Shown: positions 18,755 through 28,750 of the stretch, piece after piece | Position numbering within the stretch: the first letter of the stretch is position 1 | Layout: each line of letters begins with the position of its first letter | Source: Methanosarcina flavescens | Lineage (GTDB): Archaea; Halobacteriota; Methanosarcinia; Methanosarcinales; Methanosarcinaceae | NCBI RefSeq assembly: GCF_001304615.2 | Contig: NZ_CP032683.1 | Coordinates: 310,001-374,000 of the forward strand | DNA: 64,000 nucleotides | Direction of reading: 5' to 3' | The notes under the pieces: generated by a model | Told to the model about the DNA's origin: nothing | Database searches by the model: none | Seen by the model: the letters and a program-made list of their open reading frames with translations, nothing else | Program-made: the position numbers and the translations under genes

Positions 18755-19165
18755 ATGGTTCTTAAAAACATTAAATACGCGGTTAGAAACATAACAAGGC
18801 CTCCCGTTACCAGGATGTATCCGGAAAAAACTACAGAACTTTCCGACCGGTTCAGGGGGCTTCAGATACTTAATAAAAGTAAATGCATAGGCTGTGGTAT
18901 CTGCGCCAATACCTGCCCTAACGCCGCAATCAAGATTGTAAAAGCTCCTATTGCGCCAGGCAGTGAGAAACAACGCTGGTTCCCTCAGATTGACATAGGA
19001 CACTGCCTTTTCTGCGGGCTTTGTATAGACCAGTGCCCGAAAGGCGCGCTTTCAAGTGGTAAGGAATACGCTAAAGGTCTCGTTAAATGGAAGCATAAAG
19101 ACTTGCTTATGACCCCTGATAAACTCGCCAGAGAAGTCGATCTTCAGAAAGGTGACGAGAGATGA
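18755..19165 (+). CDS. fpoI: F420H2 dehydrogenase subunit FpoI
   Basis: NuoI/TYKY homologue with two [4Fe-4S] clusters in the arm that conducts electrons from the F420H2-oxidising FpoF towards FpoB. Cluster motifs are CIGCGICANTCPNAAI and CLFCGLCIDQCPKGAL. About 136 residues. The ATG at 18755 follows GTGATGA, a site overlapping the end of fpoH. FpoF itself is not encoded in this window. Confidence 0.95.
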   Translation: MVLKNIKYAVRNITRPPVTRMYPEKTTELSDRFRGLQILNKSKCIGCGICANTCPNAAIKIVKAPIAPGSEKQRWFPQIDIGHCLFCGLCIDQCPKGALSSGKEYAKGLVKWKHKDLLMTPDKLAREVDLQKGDER

Positions 19166-19479
19166 TCTGGCTCGAAGCGATGGGACTCGAGACTATAGGA
19201 CTCGAAATTGGAGCAGCTGTGCAAATGGCTGTTTTCGGGCTTCTTGCAGTTATCACAATATTTTTTGCAATCTTTGTGGTAATTGCAAAAGATGTTGTCC
19301 GGGCTGGACTTGCTCTTATTATGTGCATGTTCGGAATAGCTGCTCTCTATATCCTCTTAAACGCCCAGTTCCTGGGAATTATCCAGGTGCTGATTTATAT
19401 AGGAGCTATCGGAGTACTGATCCTCTTTGCAGTTATGCTTACAAAACGTGAGATAGGGGGTGAACCAGGTGCGGACTAA
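19162..19479 (+). CDS. fpoJ: F420H2 dehydrogenase subunit FpoJ, N-terminal protein
   Basis: First half of the NuoJ/ND6 homologue. 105 residues with three transmembrane helices and the conserved YIGAIGVLILFAVMLT stretch, which ends the conserved NuoJ core. The ATG overlaps the fpoI stop (ATGA). In Methanosarcina the NuoJ function is carried by two separate small genes, and this pair follows that pattern. Confidence 0.93.
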   Translation: MIWLEAMGLETIGLEIGAAVQMAVFGLLAVITIFFAIFVVIAKDVVRAGLALIMCMFGIAALYILLNAQFLGIIQVLIYIGAIGVLILFAVMLTKREIGGEPGAD

Positions 19480-19720
19480 TCAGCTTCTAGCCTTTTTTGT
19501 AGCCCTGCTCTTTACAGCTGTAGTGATAATCGGAGCCTTCGGAACCTCCTGGAATACAGTTTCCGAACTTCCTGCAAATCCTGCCGACCAGAGTAATATA
19601 GAGGGTATAGGTGTGCTGACCTTTACTCAGTATGTAGCGCCTTTTGAGGTCCTTTCAATTGTCCTACTAGCATCCCTTATAGGAGCGATCTACATGGCAA
19701 AAGGGGAGGGAAAACGATGA
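19469..19720 (+). CDS. fpoJ: F420H2 dehydrogenase subunit FpoJ, C-terminal protein
   Basis: Second half of NuoJ: an N-terminal hydrophobic helix, a short polar loop, then [18 protein letters not shown], the last conserved NuoJ helix. I choose the GTG at 19469 because GGGGGTGA lies five bases upstream; a GTG at 19460 is the alternative. It overlaps the end of the first fpoJ gene in another frame, so the split is an established gene fission rather than a sequencing error. Confidence 0.9.
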   Translation: MRTNQLLAFFVALLFTAVVIIGAFGTSWNTVSELPANPADQSNIEGIGVLTFTQYVAPFEVLSIVLLASLIGAIYMAKGEGKR

Positions 19721-20019
19721 TTCCTTTAGGTTTTTACCTCGGGCTTGCAGCCCTGCTTTTCTCAATCGGACTCTATGGTGTAATGACGCATAAAAACGGC
19801 ATCAGGATGATAATGTGCATTGAACTCATGCTCAACTCCGCAAACCTGAACCTTGTAGCTTTCTCAAGTTATACAAATACGCTTGACGGTCAGGTCTTCG
19901 CTATGTTCTCAATTGCCCTTGCAGCTGCCGAGGCAGCAGTTGGGTTTGCAATCTTCATGGCAATCTACAGAATGCACGACAATATCAACCTTGATGAGCT
20001 CAACATCCTGAGGTGGTAA
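19717..20019 (+). CDS. fpoK: F420H2 dehydrogenase subunit FpoK
   Basis: NuoK/ND4L homologue; 100 residues with three transmembrane helices. Conserved acidic residues lie in the second ([18 protein letters not shown]) and third ([12 protein letters not shown]) helices and form part of the proton path. The start overlaps the fpoJ stop (ATGA). Confidence 0.95.
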   Translation: MIPLGFYLGLAALLFSIGLYGVMTHKNGIRMIMCIELMLNSANLNLVAFSSYTNTLDGQVFAMFSIALAAAEAAVGFAIFMAIYRMHDNINLDELNILRW

Positions 20020-22031
20020 AAACGGCTCTGGAAGAGTTCGCATTTTTAATCCCCCTGCTTCCTGCACTGGCTTTTGTAATCACTTTCTTCTTCGGCAAAA
20101 AAATGTCATCAGGCGGTGCAATCGTTCCTATCCTGGCAATTGCTGCCTCCTTCATAATCTCTTTAGTGATTACGCTCAGGCTGCTGGCAAACCCGGAAGA
20201 GGTTGTAAGCCAGTCCTATTCCTGGTTTGCAGTGCTCAATATCGGAATATTGATTGACCCTCTGGCTGCAGTAATGCTGTCAATGGTCTCCTTCGTGAGC
20301 CTGCTTATCCATATCTATGCAGTCAGCTATATGTCCCATGACCCGGGAAAACCCAGATACTTTGCAGAAACTGCGCTCTTTACTGCGGCAATGCTTTCCC
20401 TTGTGCTTTCGGACAATATTCTTCAATTCTTTGTCTCCTGGGAACTTGTAGGGTTATGTTCCTATCTCCTTATTGGCTTCTGGTACGAAAAGCCCTCGGC
20501 TGCAGCCGCTGCCAAGAAAGCTTTCCTGACAACCAGGGTCGGAGATGTGATGTTCCTTACCGGGATAGTCACACTGACATCTGATCTCCTGAGACTTGCA
20601 GGAGGTTTCCAGGACGGAACATACCTGCTCCGTTTTGACGAGATCTTCAGCTACATCCCGCAGCTTTCAGCTCTTCAGGCAAATATTTTTGGCTTTGAAG
20701 TAAGCCACCTTACTATTATCACTCTGCTCTTCTTCGGAGGAGCCGTAGGAAAATCCGGGCAGTTTCCCCTGCATGTATGGCTGCCTGATGCAATGGAAGG
20801 CCCAACAACCGTCTCAGCCCTTATTCATGCTGCAACAATGGTTACTGCCGGGGTCTACCTGGTCGCAAGAACCTTCCCGATGTTTATTGCAGCCCCTGAA
20901 TCCCTTATGGTGGTTGCCTATCTCGGAGGCTTTACCGCGCTTTTTGCAGGCACTATGGGCATTGTAATGAACGACCTCAAACGTGTGCTTGCTTACTCAA
21001 CCATAAGCCAGCTAGGGTACATGATGCTCGGTCTTGGAATGGGTTCAGCAATAGGGCTTGAAGCCGTCGGCATTTCCATATTCCATCTGATCAACCATGC
21101 TTTCTTCAAAGCGCTTCTTTTCCTCTGTGCTGGCAGCGTAATCCATGCCGTCGGCACTCAGGATATGAGGGAGCTCGGAGGCGTAGGAAAGGTAATGCCG
21201 ATTACGGCAGTTACTATGGCAATTGCAGCCCTGGCTCTTGCAGGGTTTGGAATTCCAGGGACTTCAATAGGAGCAAGCGGCTTCTTCTCAAAGGATGCAA
21301 TTATTGAAGCTGCCTATATCTTTGGAGAGCACAGCAACAACTGGATTCCCTATCTGTTCGCAATTGCAGCCGCACTCCTCACGTCGATTTACATCTTCAG
21401 GCTGATCTTCATGACCTTTACTGGAAAGCCCAGAAGTGACTATCACGGACACGAATCTCCTGCCATTATGACCATCCCCCTTTCCATTCTGGCAGTCTTT
21501 GCCCTAGTGTTTGGAGGGCTGACACAGACAGGGTTTATGGCTTTCCTTGAGGAGACCTTTGTCAACACTTTCGTGAATCTTGACATAGGAAGCCTTGCAG
21601 GCATCGGCGGATATGAGCTTGTAGAGGCAGCAGGGCATGAGCCTCTTCTTGTCCTGTGGATGCCTTTGATTGTAGCCGTTGCAGGTCTTGCAGTCGCTTT
21701 TATAATCTATTATCTGAGGATAATCAAGCTCGGACCTCTCGCTTCAATGAAGAATCCGGTTTACAGGCTGCTCTACAAACGCTATTATCAGCACGAGATA
21801 TATACTGAGTTCTTCTCACTCGGAATAGTATACGGTGTAGTTGCTCTTCTTACTCAGGTGCTTGATGTAATAGTTGACAGCATCGTGGAAGGAATCGGAA
21901 TTCTTACAGTCGGTGTAAGTGAGGAACTCCGGAGAATTCAGACCGGAGTTGTCCAGACTTATGCAACTGCCTTAATTGCAGGTGTGAGTTTGCTAATTAT
22001 ACTTGTTAAGTTAATAATGGAGGTGCTCTGA
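20013..22031 (+). CDS. fpoL: F420H2 dehydrogenase subunit FpoL
   Basis: NuoL/ND5 homologue, a Mrp-antiporter-like proton pump subunit with the long lateral helix at its C terminus. 672 residues, many transmembrane helices. Signatures: [20 protein letters not shown] (about 140), [20 protein letters not shown] (about 259) with the pump residues, and STISQLGYM. The start is GTG and overlaps fpoK by 7 nt. Confidence 0.96.
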   Translation: MVKTALEEFAFLIPLLPALAFVITFFFGKKMSSGGAIVPILAIAASFIISLVITLRLLANPEEVVSQSYSWFAVLNIGILIDPLAAVMLSMVSFVSLLIHIYAVSYMSHDPGKPRYFAETALFTAAMLSLVLSDNILQFFVSWELVGLCSYLLIGFWYEKPSAAAAAKKAFLTTRVGDVMFLTGIVTLTSDLLRLAGGFQDGTYLLRFDEIFSYIPQLSALQANIFGFEVSHLTIITLLFFGGAVGKSGQFPLHVWLPDAMEGPTTVSALIHAATMVTAGVYLVARTFPMFIAAPESLMVVAYLGGFTALFAGTMGIVMNDLKRVLAYSTISQLGYMMLGLGMGSAIGLEAVGISIFHLINHAFFKALLFLCAGSVIHAVGTQDMRELGGVGKVMPITAVTMAIAALALAGFGIPGTSIGASGFFSKDAIIEAAYIFGEHSNNWIPYLFAIAAALLTSIYIFRLIFMTFTGKPRSDYHGHESPAIMTIPLSILAVFALVFGGLTQTGFMAFLEETFVNTFVNLDIGSLAGIGGYELVEAAGHEPLLVLWMPLIVAVAGLAVAFIIYYLRIIKLGPLASMKNPVYRLLYKRYYQHEIYTEFFSLGIVYGVVALLTQVLDVIVDSIVEGIGILTVGVSEELRRIQTGVVQTYATALIAGVSLLIILVKLIMEVL

Positions 22032-23518
22032 TGCTGCCGGTTGCATCACTGTTGATTTTGGTGCCGCTGATTTTCGCAGCCGTGACCTTTTTCACAAAAA
22101 CGAAAAAACAAGCTGCAGGCCTGGGCTTTTTAGGGTCCATTGCAACTCTTGGTCTTACCCTGTATGCCTACCTGAACTTTGACAGCAGTACTGCTACCAT
22201 TCAGTTCTTTGAGTCTATAGAATGGATTCCCTCTCTCGGGGTTAACTATTCAGTAGGGATCGACGGCATTTCCATGCCTCTCATCCTCCTGAATTCGATT
22301 GTTATCCCGTTCCTGATCCTTTACAGCTGGAAGGAAGACAGGGAAGCCCCTAACAGGTTCTATGGTCTGATCCTTACCATGCAGGCTGCAGTTATAGGAG
22401 TCTTCGTAGCCCTTGATTTCCTGGTCTTCTATATCTTCTGGGAGCTTACCCTTATTCCCCTCTTCTTCATGGTGAATATCTGGGGAGGAGAAAAGCGGGT
22501 ACATGCGTCGTACAAGTTCTTTATATACACGCATGTAGCCTCCCTGATAATGCTGCTTGGGATCTTCGGTCTCTTCTACGCCTCCTGGCAGCAGACAGGG
22601 GCTCCCAGCTTCGATATAAGAGAACTGGTTGCGCAGTTCAAGTTCTTTGAATCCAGCCTGTTGAGGGATGCGATTTTCCTCTCGATTATCTTCGGGTTCC
22701 TGGCAAAGCTGCCGGTTTTCCCCTTCCACTCCTGGCTTCCGGATGCTTATACCGAAGCCCCTACGGCAGGCAGTGTACTTTTTATCCTGCTTAAAATCGG
22801 AGGGTACGGGCTTTTCAGAATCTCGCTGCCCATGCTCCCGAATACAGGCAGCCCTGAACTTATAATTAACATGCTGGGATTGCTCGGAACTTTCAGCATA
22901 GTGTACGGGGCGCTTGTGGCTCTGAGGCAGAAAGACCTCAAACGCATGATCGCTTACTCCAGTCTGAGCCACATGGGATTTGTCGTACTGGGTTCGGCTG
23001 GCTTCATTGCACTGTCAGTTTCAGGTGCTATGTTCCAGCAGTTTTCCCACGGGCTTATAATGAGCATACTGTTCATGTCTGCGGGTGCAATCCAGACCAC
23101 AACAGGCACACGGATCATCAACAATCTTGGCGGGCTTGCAAAGAGAATGCCGAAACTGACTGTGCTTATGATGGTCGGATTTATGGCATCCCTCGGCCTG
23201 CCCGGGCTTAGCGGCTTTATAGCCGAGTTCCTAGTGTTTACCTTTAGTTATGTCAACCTGCCTGGTTTTGTCCTGTTTGCCCTGCTGGCAATAGTGATTA
23301 CTGCAGGTTACCATCTCTGGGCAATGCAGAGGGCGATGTTCGGAGTGTACAATGCGAAACTCGGGGATATCAGCGATATTAACTCCCTTCAGGTCTTTTC
23401 AATGGGGGTAATTGCCCTCCTTGTGATTTATTTCGGCTGGAACCCGAATCCGGTGCTTAATATGATGATTACGAACTCGGAAGCAATAGTTAGCCTTGGG
23501 GCTGCCCTGGGGGTGTAA
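22031..23518 (+). CDS. fpoM: F420H2 dehydrogenase subunit FpoM
   Basis: NuoM/ND4 homologue, the second antiporter-like proton pump. 495 residues with about 14 helices. Conserved segments include FYIFWELTLIPLFFMVNIWG (about 136), FHSWLPDAYTEAPTAGSVL and AYSSLSHMGFVVLG. The ATG is coupled to the fpoL stop (TGATG) and has GGAGGTG upstream. Confidence 0.96.
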   Translation: MLPVASLLILVPLIFAAVTFFTKTKKQAAGLGFLGSIATLGLTLYAYLNFDSSTATIQFFESIEWIPSLGVNYSVGIDGISMPLILLNSIVIPFLILYSWKEDREAPNRFYGLILTMQAAVIGVFVALDFLVFYIFWELTLIPLFFMVNIWGGEKRVHASYKFFIYTHVASLIMLLGIFGLFYASWQQTGAPSFDIRELVAQFKFFESSLLRDAIFLSIIFGFLAKLPVFPFHSWLPDAYTEAPTAGSVLFILLKIGGYGLFRISLPMLPNTGSPELIINMLGLLGTFSIVYGALVALRQKDLKRMIAYSSLSHMGFVVLGSAGFIALSVSGAMFQQFSHGLIMSILFMSAGAIQTTTGTRIINNLGGLAKRMPKLTVLMMVGFMASLGLPGLSGFIAEFLVFTFSYVNLPGFVLFALLAIVITAGYHLWAMQRAMFGVYNAKLGDISDINSLQVFSMGVIALLVIYFGWNPNPVLNMMITNSEAIVSLGAALGV

Positions 23519-23524
23519 AAAATA

Positions 23525-24967
23525 GTGAATTTTATGTTACTTGCACCTGAAATCGCAGTCGCTGCAACCAGCCTGATTATACTGCTAATAGGGGTCTTCA
23601 TGTCCCCCAGGACCAAGAATGTGCTCGGTTACTTGGCAACCCTGGGAGTGCTTGCAGCTCTGGTACTGACTGTACAGAGTTTAGGGACCGAAGCTGTGAT
23701 ATTCTATGATACTGTCAGTATCGATGCCCTTTCCCAGTTCTTCAAGCTGGTATTCCTGGCAGTTGCACTGATCGTCTCGGTTGCTTCAATAAAGTACAAC
23801 GAAAACAGCGACCATACCGAAGAGTTCTACTGCCTTGTGCTCTTCGCAACTTTCGGGATGATGGGTGTGGCATCCGCAAATGATTTGATCCTGCTCTTCT
23901 GTGCCTTTGAGCTGGCAAGTCTTGCTACTTTTGCGCTTGCAGGTTTTGAGAAGCAGAATGCAAGGTCGCTCGAAGGCGCCATGAAATATTTTGTAATAGG
24001 TGCAATCTCTTCAGCGCTCATGCTTTTTGGCATCTCTTTTGTCTACGGGGCAACAGGCACTACCAGAATTCCTGCAATTGCTGAAAATGCCGCTTTTCTG
24101 GCTCAGAATCCTATCGGGCTTGTCGCCATCGTGCTGCTTATTGCAGGTTTTGGCTTCAAGATGGCGCTTGTGCCTTTCCACATGTGGGCTCCTGATGCCT
24201 ATCAGGGCTCGCCTTCAGTAGTTTCCTCCCTGCTTGCAGCCGGGTCGAAAAAGATGGGTTTTGTGGCAGCTTTCAGGGTTTTTATTCTGGCTCTTCCAGC
24301 CCTTCAGGTTGACTGGCAGCTTGCATTTACAATTCTTGCAGTCGTTACCATGACCTTCGGAAACGTGGTTGCAGTATCGCAAACAAGCGTAAAACGCATG
24401 CTTGCCTATTCTTCCCTTGCCCAGGCAGGGTATATCGCAATGGCTTTTGTGGTAATGACCCCAATGGCGCTTACAGGTGGGATCTTCTATACCCTTGCCC
24501 ATGCCTTTATGAAAGGAGGAGCATTTATTGCAGCCGCAGCCGTTGTCTGGATGGTAACCTCACAGAAGACAGGGGATCTAATCACTCCGGATCATCTGGA
24601 CAATTTCAGAGGTCTTGGAAAAACAATGCCGCTGGCAGCTCTTTCAATGACGGTTTTCGTCTTTGCCCTTGCAGGTATCCCCCCAACTGCAGGTTTCATG
24701 GCAAAGCTGTTGCTCTTCTCTTCGACTATTGAAGCAGGAATGGCATGGCTTGCAGTAATCGCAGTCCTGAATAGTGCCCTTTCGCTGTTCTATTATGCAA
24801 GGCTTGTAAGATACATGTATTTCCTGCCCCCCGACGGCAAAAAGATAGGAATGCCTTTCCAATATGCGGCAGCTCTCCTGATTGCAGTAGCCGGCGTGCT
24901 GGTAATGGGAATCTGGTCCGAACCCTTCCTGCAGTGGGCAATGGATGCAGCACAGGTATTAGCCTAA
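23525..24967 (+). CDS. fpoN: F420H2 dehydrogenase subunit FpoN
   Basis: NuoN/ND2 homologue, the third antiporter-like pump subunit. 480 residues. Conserved segments: LFCAFELASLATFALAGFEK (about 121), VPFHMWAPDAYQGSPS and YSSLAQAGYIAMAF. The start is GTG, six bases after the fpoM stop, with GGGGTG upstream. Confidence 0.96.
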   Translation: MNFMLLAPEIAVAATSLIILLIGVFMSPRTKNVLGYLATLGVLAALVLTVQSLGTEAVIFYDTVSIDALSQFFKLVFLAVALIVSVASIKYNENSDHTEEFYCLVLFATFGMMGVASANDLILLFCAFELASLATFALAGFEKQNARSLEGAMKYFVIGAISSALMLFGISFVYGATGTTRIPAIAENAAFLAQNPIGLVAIVLLIAGFGFKMALVPFHMWAPDAYQGSPSVVSSLLAAGSKKMGFVAAFRVFILALPALQVDWQLAFTILAVVTMTFGNVVAVSQTSVKRMLAYSSLAQAGYIAMAFVVMTPMALTGGIFYTLAHAFMKGGAFIAAAAVVWMVTSQKTGDLITPDHLDNFRGLGKTMPLAALSMTVFVFALAGIPPTAGFMAKLLLFSSTIEAGMAWLAVIAVLNSALSLFYYARLVRYMYFLPPDGKKIGMPFQYAAALLIAVAGVLVMGIWSEPFLQWAMDAAQVLA

Positions 24968-24980
24968 GGAGGTATGAGAA

Positions 24981-25376
24981 ATGACAGATTGTGATCTTTG
25001 CGGACGTGCACTCCCGACCGTTATCCCGGTCAAAACCTTCCCTCCCCTCCTCAAATTCGCCTATCCAGAGGGTGTGTGGAAAGGACTCTGTGCAATCTGC
25101 CTCGATTCCGCCCAGAAAACCTACATAAGCATTGATAAAGAAGAACTTTCCTGCAGGAGAAGCAAATGTGCTCTGTGCGGAAGAAAAGGCAGGGTTTACC
25201 CTGTAGAACTTCAGGTCCCCGATTTCTCAAAAGGAATCGTGAAAAAAGAAGCAAATGTCTGTACAATTTGCCTTAAAGGAATCAATGAGGCTTATATCAA
25301 GTTTAAAAGAGAACAGATCGAGCAGGCTCACGAAGAGGGCAGAATACACGGGCACGAGCATGTGCATGAGCATTAA
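24981..25376 (+). CDS. fpoO: F420H2 dehydrogenase subunit FpoO
   Basis: Last gene of the operon, without a counterpart in bacterial Nuo. 131 residues with four CxxC pairs (CDLCGRAL, CAICLDS, CALCGRKG, CTICLKG), consistent with metal or iron-sulfur binding. FpoO is regarded as a methanogen-specific redox or assembly subunit. The C terminus is His-rich (HGHEHVHEH), which could bind metal. GGAGGT precedes the start. A terminator follows at once. Confidence 0.93.
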   Translation: MTDCDLCGRALPTVIPVKTFPPLLKFAYPEGVWKGLCAICLDSAQKTYISIDKEELSCRRSKCALCGRKGRVYPVELQVPDFSKGIVKKEANVCTICLKGINEAYIKFKREQIEQAHEEGRIHGHEHVHEH

Positions 25377-25379
25377 GTG

Positions 25380-25398
25380 AAGCTGCGTTTTGCGGCTT
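25380..25398 (+). terminator. Terminator of the fpo operon
   Basis: AAGCTGC and GCGGCTT form a 7 bp stem (one G-T pair) with a 5 nt T-rich loop, followed by a long pyrimidine run of mostly T. It lies four bases after the fpoO stop. Confidence 0.75.
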
Positions 25399-25914
25399 TA
25401 TTTCTTTTCTTTTTTTGAATTAATTGTTATTTTTAAGATTCAATGTGCAAATCTGTTAATCAAAATTTGTAATTGGTGCACAGTTAACTGGACTTTTATT
25501 CCTTGCGGATGAGTTGAAGAATTGGTTAATATTCTTCTTACAACGCCCTCTGAATTTTTCCGGTTTTCTGGTCTTGTTTTTAAACAATCCCTACGTTCAT
25601 CCCTTCTTTAATATTTGCTCTGATAGTACCGTTGCTCATGCTGGGAGGTAAGTTCAGGATTATATAAAGGTGTGAGTTTGAAAAAAGTAAATTTCGAATT
25701 AGTTGGAACAGTACCGTAATACTGTATCCAGAATGTTCCTTTGGTTGGAGGATAAAGAAAGAGATAGGGAGGGGTGAGAAGGAAAGATGAGTTTTTTACC
25801 ATTATTGTACTCCGACTCTGTCAACTGCAGCTCTTAATATAATAATTAGAAAATTAAATATCTATAAATACATTAGGAAGTAACTGGCATTAATTACTAG
25901 TGGAAGTAATTAAA
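25399..25914. other. AT-rich spacer before the accessory island
   Basis: No gene that I can support. Base composition shifts here from the GC-richer fpo operon to AT-rich sequence that continues through the island. A TATA-like TATATAAAGG lies at about 25660 without a convincing frame downstream. Confidence 0.4.
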
Positions 25915-27651
25915 GTGAAGATTAAACAGCTAGAAATTGATGGTTTTAGGTGTTTATGTAACTTAACAATTGCATTTGAGAATGATATTACTCTAATAGT
26001 TGGAGAAAATGACAGCGGTAAAAGCTCTATCATCAGCTGTTTAAATCTTTTTACGGAAGATTATTCATTAGAACTTGATGACTTTAATTATGGACGTGAA
26101 GAAATAGAAGTAAAACTAGTTACGGAAGACTTTGAATTTATAAAAAAATACAGCAAAGAAAAATTTCCTGACTCTAGTTTTATAATAAAACCAAGTCAAA
26201 AGTTCATTCAAGAAACTAAAGAATTTCTAAATTCTTTACCAGGTAGCTTAACTGAAGCTCAAGAATCTAAGATCAAAGATTTAGCTAAAATGTTTGGATT
26301 GACTGTACGCGTAAATAGTAGCATCCAAACTTTAAAAAATCAGTTAGTTTCGAAATTATCTGAAGATGAAATAACCATTAGTAATGGGCGTTTTTTTGGA
26401 TTAAATAAAATTCAACTCGATGGAAAACAATTTGAAAATGTGGAATTTTTTTTTAAGGAAGTTTTTCTCAAAGACAAACAAGCTAATATTTGGGACACAA
26501 AAATTCAAGATGAGAAAACAATTAAAGAAATAATTCAAGAAGAATTGGATCGTTATGCCAAATCAATTTCTGAAAACCTTGAATCAAAAGGAATAAAAGA
26601 AAAATTGAAACAGTATTTAAATCGACTTACTGATATTAAAATAGAACCCCTGTTTGAACCTAAGAATTTAAATATCTATTCAAAAGTTAAATTTTTAGAA
26701 AATGGAAATGAAATTTCCGTTGAAAAAAAGGGGGATGGAACCAAAAGAAGAATTTCTTTAGCATTACTTGAATACAAAATGGAAAGTGAAGAGCCATGCA
26801 AAGACTCAAAATTGTATATACTAGATGAGCCAGACACACACTTACATGTAAAAGCACAGTTAGAACTATTAAACATTTTAAAAGAATTAGGTAAAAAAGG
26901 CTGTCAAATTATCATAACTACTCACTCACCCTTTTTAATAAATGCTATAAAGCCAAAACAAATACGTCTATTAGTCCAAGAGAACGCAAATGAAACAAAG
27001 ATCAAATTTCTAAAAAATGAACCGGAAACTTCAGATGAGATCTTAAGAAAACTTGGAATTGAAAATATCTACTTGTATTTTGCCAAGAAAATTATTATTG
27101 TAGAAGGTGAAACAGAAGAATCATTTTTGCCAAGGATTTATGAAAAAATATATGATGTTTCATTAAATAGTGATTTAATTAAGGTAATAAATACAAGAGG
27201 AATAAAGAATATTCCTGGTTTTGCAAAAGCTTTGTTAGAGTTAGTGGACGAAAATAGTATTTACGTCGTTAAGGACAATGACGCAAGCGAAGAAACTTTA
27301 AAATTAATCGATGAGCTAAAAATCCACCCAGATAGGCAGATCACTGTAGGAACAAAAGAATTTGAAGATTCATTTAGTGATGATGTTATATATGAATCTT
27401 GGAAAAATTACTTAGTCGAGTGTGGAAAAGATATTAGCAAATCCAGATGGACTTTGGAAAACATAAATAAATTAAGAGAGGAATGTAGCTCTAATCCTGG
27501 CAAAAAGTTCAGTTCAGAACTTCAATCTTTAAATAGTGGCAGTGGAAAAAAATTCAGGAAAATAATTTTTGGAGAAGTATTAGGTAATTATTGTGATAAA
27601 ACAAAAATCCCTAGTGAAATAAACGAATTATTGCTTAAGTTATCTAATTAA
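25915..27651 (+). CDS. OLD-family ATP-dependent endonuclease (AAA ATPase plus TOPRIM)
   Basis: Overcoming-lysogenisation-defect type nuclease, a family linked to phage defence. N-terminal ABC-type ATPase with Walker A GENDSGKSS (about residue 32), Walker B LYILDEPDTHLH (about 300) and switch His ITTHSPF. The C-terminal TOPRIM domain has IIIVEGETEESFLPRI (about 399), with its catalytic Glu, and the acidic motif VVKDNDAS (about 455). 578 residues. I choose GTG 25915, since a GTG at 25900 has no ribosome site. The gene is far more AT-rich than fpo, a sign of horizontal transfer. No UvrD-like helicase gene is adjacent, so it looks like a stand-alone class 1 OLD rather than a Gabija pair. Confidence 0.9.
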   Translation: MKIKQLEIDGFRCLCNLTIAFENDITLIVGENDSGKSSIISCLNLFTEDYSLELDDFNYGREEIEVKLVTEDFEFIKKYSKEKFPDSSFIIKPSQKFIQETKEFLNSLPGSLTEAQESKIKDLAKMFGLTVRVNSSIQTLKNQLVSKLSEDEITISNGRFFGLNKIQLDGKQFENVEFFFKEVFLKDKQANIWDTKIQDEKTIKEIIQEELDRYAKSISENLESKGIKEKLKQYLNRLTDIKIEPLFEPKNLNIYSKVKFLENGNEISVEKKGDGTKRRISLALLEYKMESEEPCKDSKLYILDEPDTHLHVKAQLELLNILKELGKKGCQIIITTHSPFLINAIKPKQIRLLVQENANETKIKFLKNEPETSDEILRKLGIENIYLYFAKKIIIVEGETEESFLPRIYEKIYDVSLNSDLIKVINTRGIKNIPGFAKALLELVDENSIYVVKDNDASEETLKLIDELKIHPDRQITVGTKEFEDSFSDDVIYESWKNYLVECGKDISKSRWTLENINKLREECSSNPGKKFSSELQSLNSGSGKKFRKIIFGEVLGNYCDKTKIPSEINELLLKLSN

Positions 27652-27937
27652 TTTTTGCTGTTGGGTACTTATCTTTTATACACACATTGAAATACTTTCC
27701 ATGTGAACCTGCACGAAGAAGATTTTGAAGAATATTGTAGGAACGCCTTTATATTGATATATACTTTCTTATTTAAATTCAACTTCTAATACTTTTTACT
27801 CTCATCACAACCTATCGATTCAATATTTGATGATAAAACTGTTCTTTCTATCAATCCATCTTTTTAATAAAATAGACCTTCAACTATATAATTTTTTTAC
27901 AATTTGGATTTTCATAATATACATGATATAAAAACTT

Positions 27938-28696
27938 TCAAAAATCAAAAAGTTCCTTCTGCTTTTCGTCTTTTTTCTTTAAATAGAAAATCCCAATAAT
28001 CATCCAAGTCTTGAAGCGGAAATGGGTTCCCATTACAAAATAAAGATCTCTTTCCTTCATGAAGTCATAAAACCTGTTTCGAATCTTTTTTTCAATGGAT
28101 GCAGGATTTGCGTCAGTCCGCATAATATTTCTTGCAAGTTCGTTAAATTCCCAGTCAAGCAGGATAATCTGGTGTCCTCTGCAGGCAGGATTGTTTTTGC
28201 ACCTGAAATTATATCTTAATTCGACAGGCATTTTGACTTTTTCTCTTTTCTCGACCAGATAATCGCCCATCAAATTAAAGTACTGCTGCTTGTCATATAT
28301 TTCAGTACTATTTATTTCTACCTTTACATCAATAAGTTCAGGCTTTACTACTCCAAGACTTGCATTCTCTTCTGTTAATTTTTCTATTGAACTTACTTTC
28401 GACCGGAGTAAATTTCTTAGCTCTTCGTCCTCAACAGGAGAATGCAGGTTCTTGTAGCGGATTTGCTTTCTGCTTTCTTTTCTTTGGTCGTTATCCGGTT
28501 CTGTAAGGACAACTTCAATCCTGTCTTTCTTCTTAAAATCGATTGACTTTTCCCCATAACTGAATTCGAAAGGATAAACTCTCCTGAACTCTCCCTTCTC
28601 ATTTATTCCGGCAACACATACAAGATAACCATGTTTTTTACTTTCTTCTGGTGTAGCCCTCACCAGAACTAAGATTCTCTCGGTTTCCTGTTTCAA
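27938..28696 (-). CDS. Uncharacterised protein with CxGH motif, partner of the DUF488 gene
   Basis: I do not recognise a named family. The 252 residues are soluble and charged. The N-terminal half starts RILVLVRATPEESKKHGYLV and looks like a small beta-rich fold; the C-terminal half has FRCKNNPACRGHQIILLDW (two Cys and a His) and then FVMGTHFRFKTWMIIGIFY, a pattern I associate with unnamed accessory-gene proteins. The start is a TTG with GGAGG ten bases upstream. It lies 55 nt after the DUF488 gene on the same strand, so the two form an operon. Low GC and location beside an OLD nuclease suggest a defence or mobile-element role, which is inference. Confidence 0.7.
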   Translation of the reverse strand: MKQETERILVLVRATPEESKKHGYLVCVAGINEKGEFRRVYPFEFSYGEKSIDFKKKDRIEVVLTEPDNDQRKESRKQIRYKNLHSPVEDEELRNLLRSKVSSIEKLTEENASLGVVKPELIDVKVEINSTEIYDKQQYFNLMGDYLVEKREKVKMPVELRYNFRCKNNPACRGHQIILLDWEFNELARNIMRTDANPASIEKKIRNRFYDFMKERDLYFVMGTHFRFKTWMIIGIFYLKKKDEKQKELFDF

Positions 28697-28750
28697 TCAG
28701 GAAAAGCCTCCAAAAAATATGACAATAGTATTATATGGCATTTATGTGTT

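Noticed and set aside
22250-22972. Long minus-strand frame inside fpoM (240 codons)
   Set aside because: Shadow of the GC-rich antiporter gene; charged, repetitive composition and no ribosome site.
25915-27651. Gabija GajA
   Set aside because: No adjacent UvrD/GajB-like helicase gene, which the system needs.
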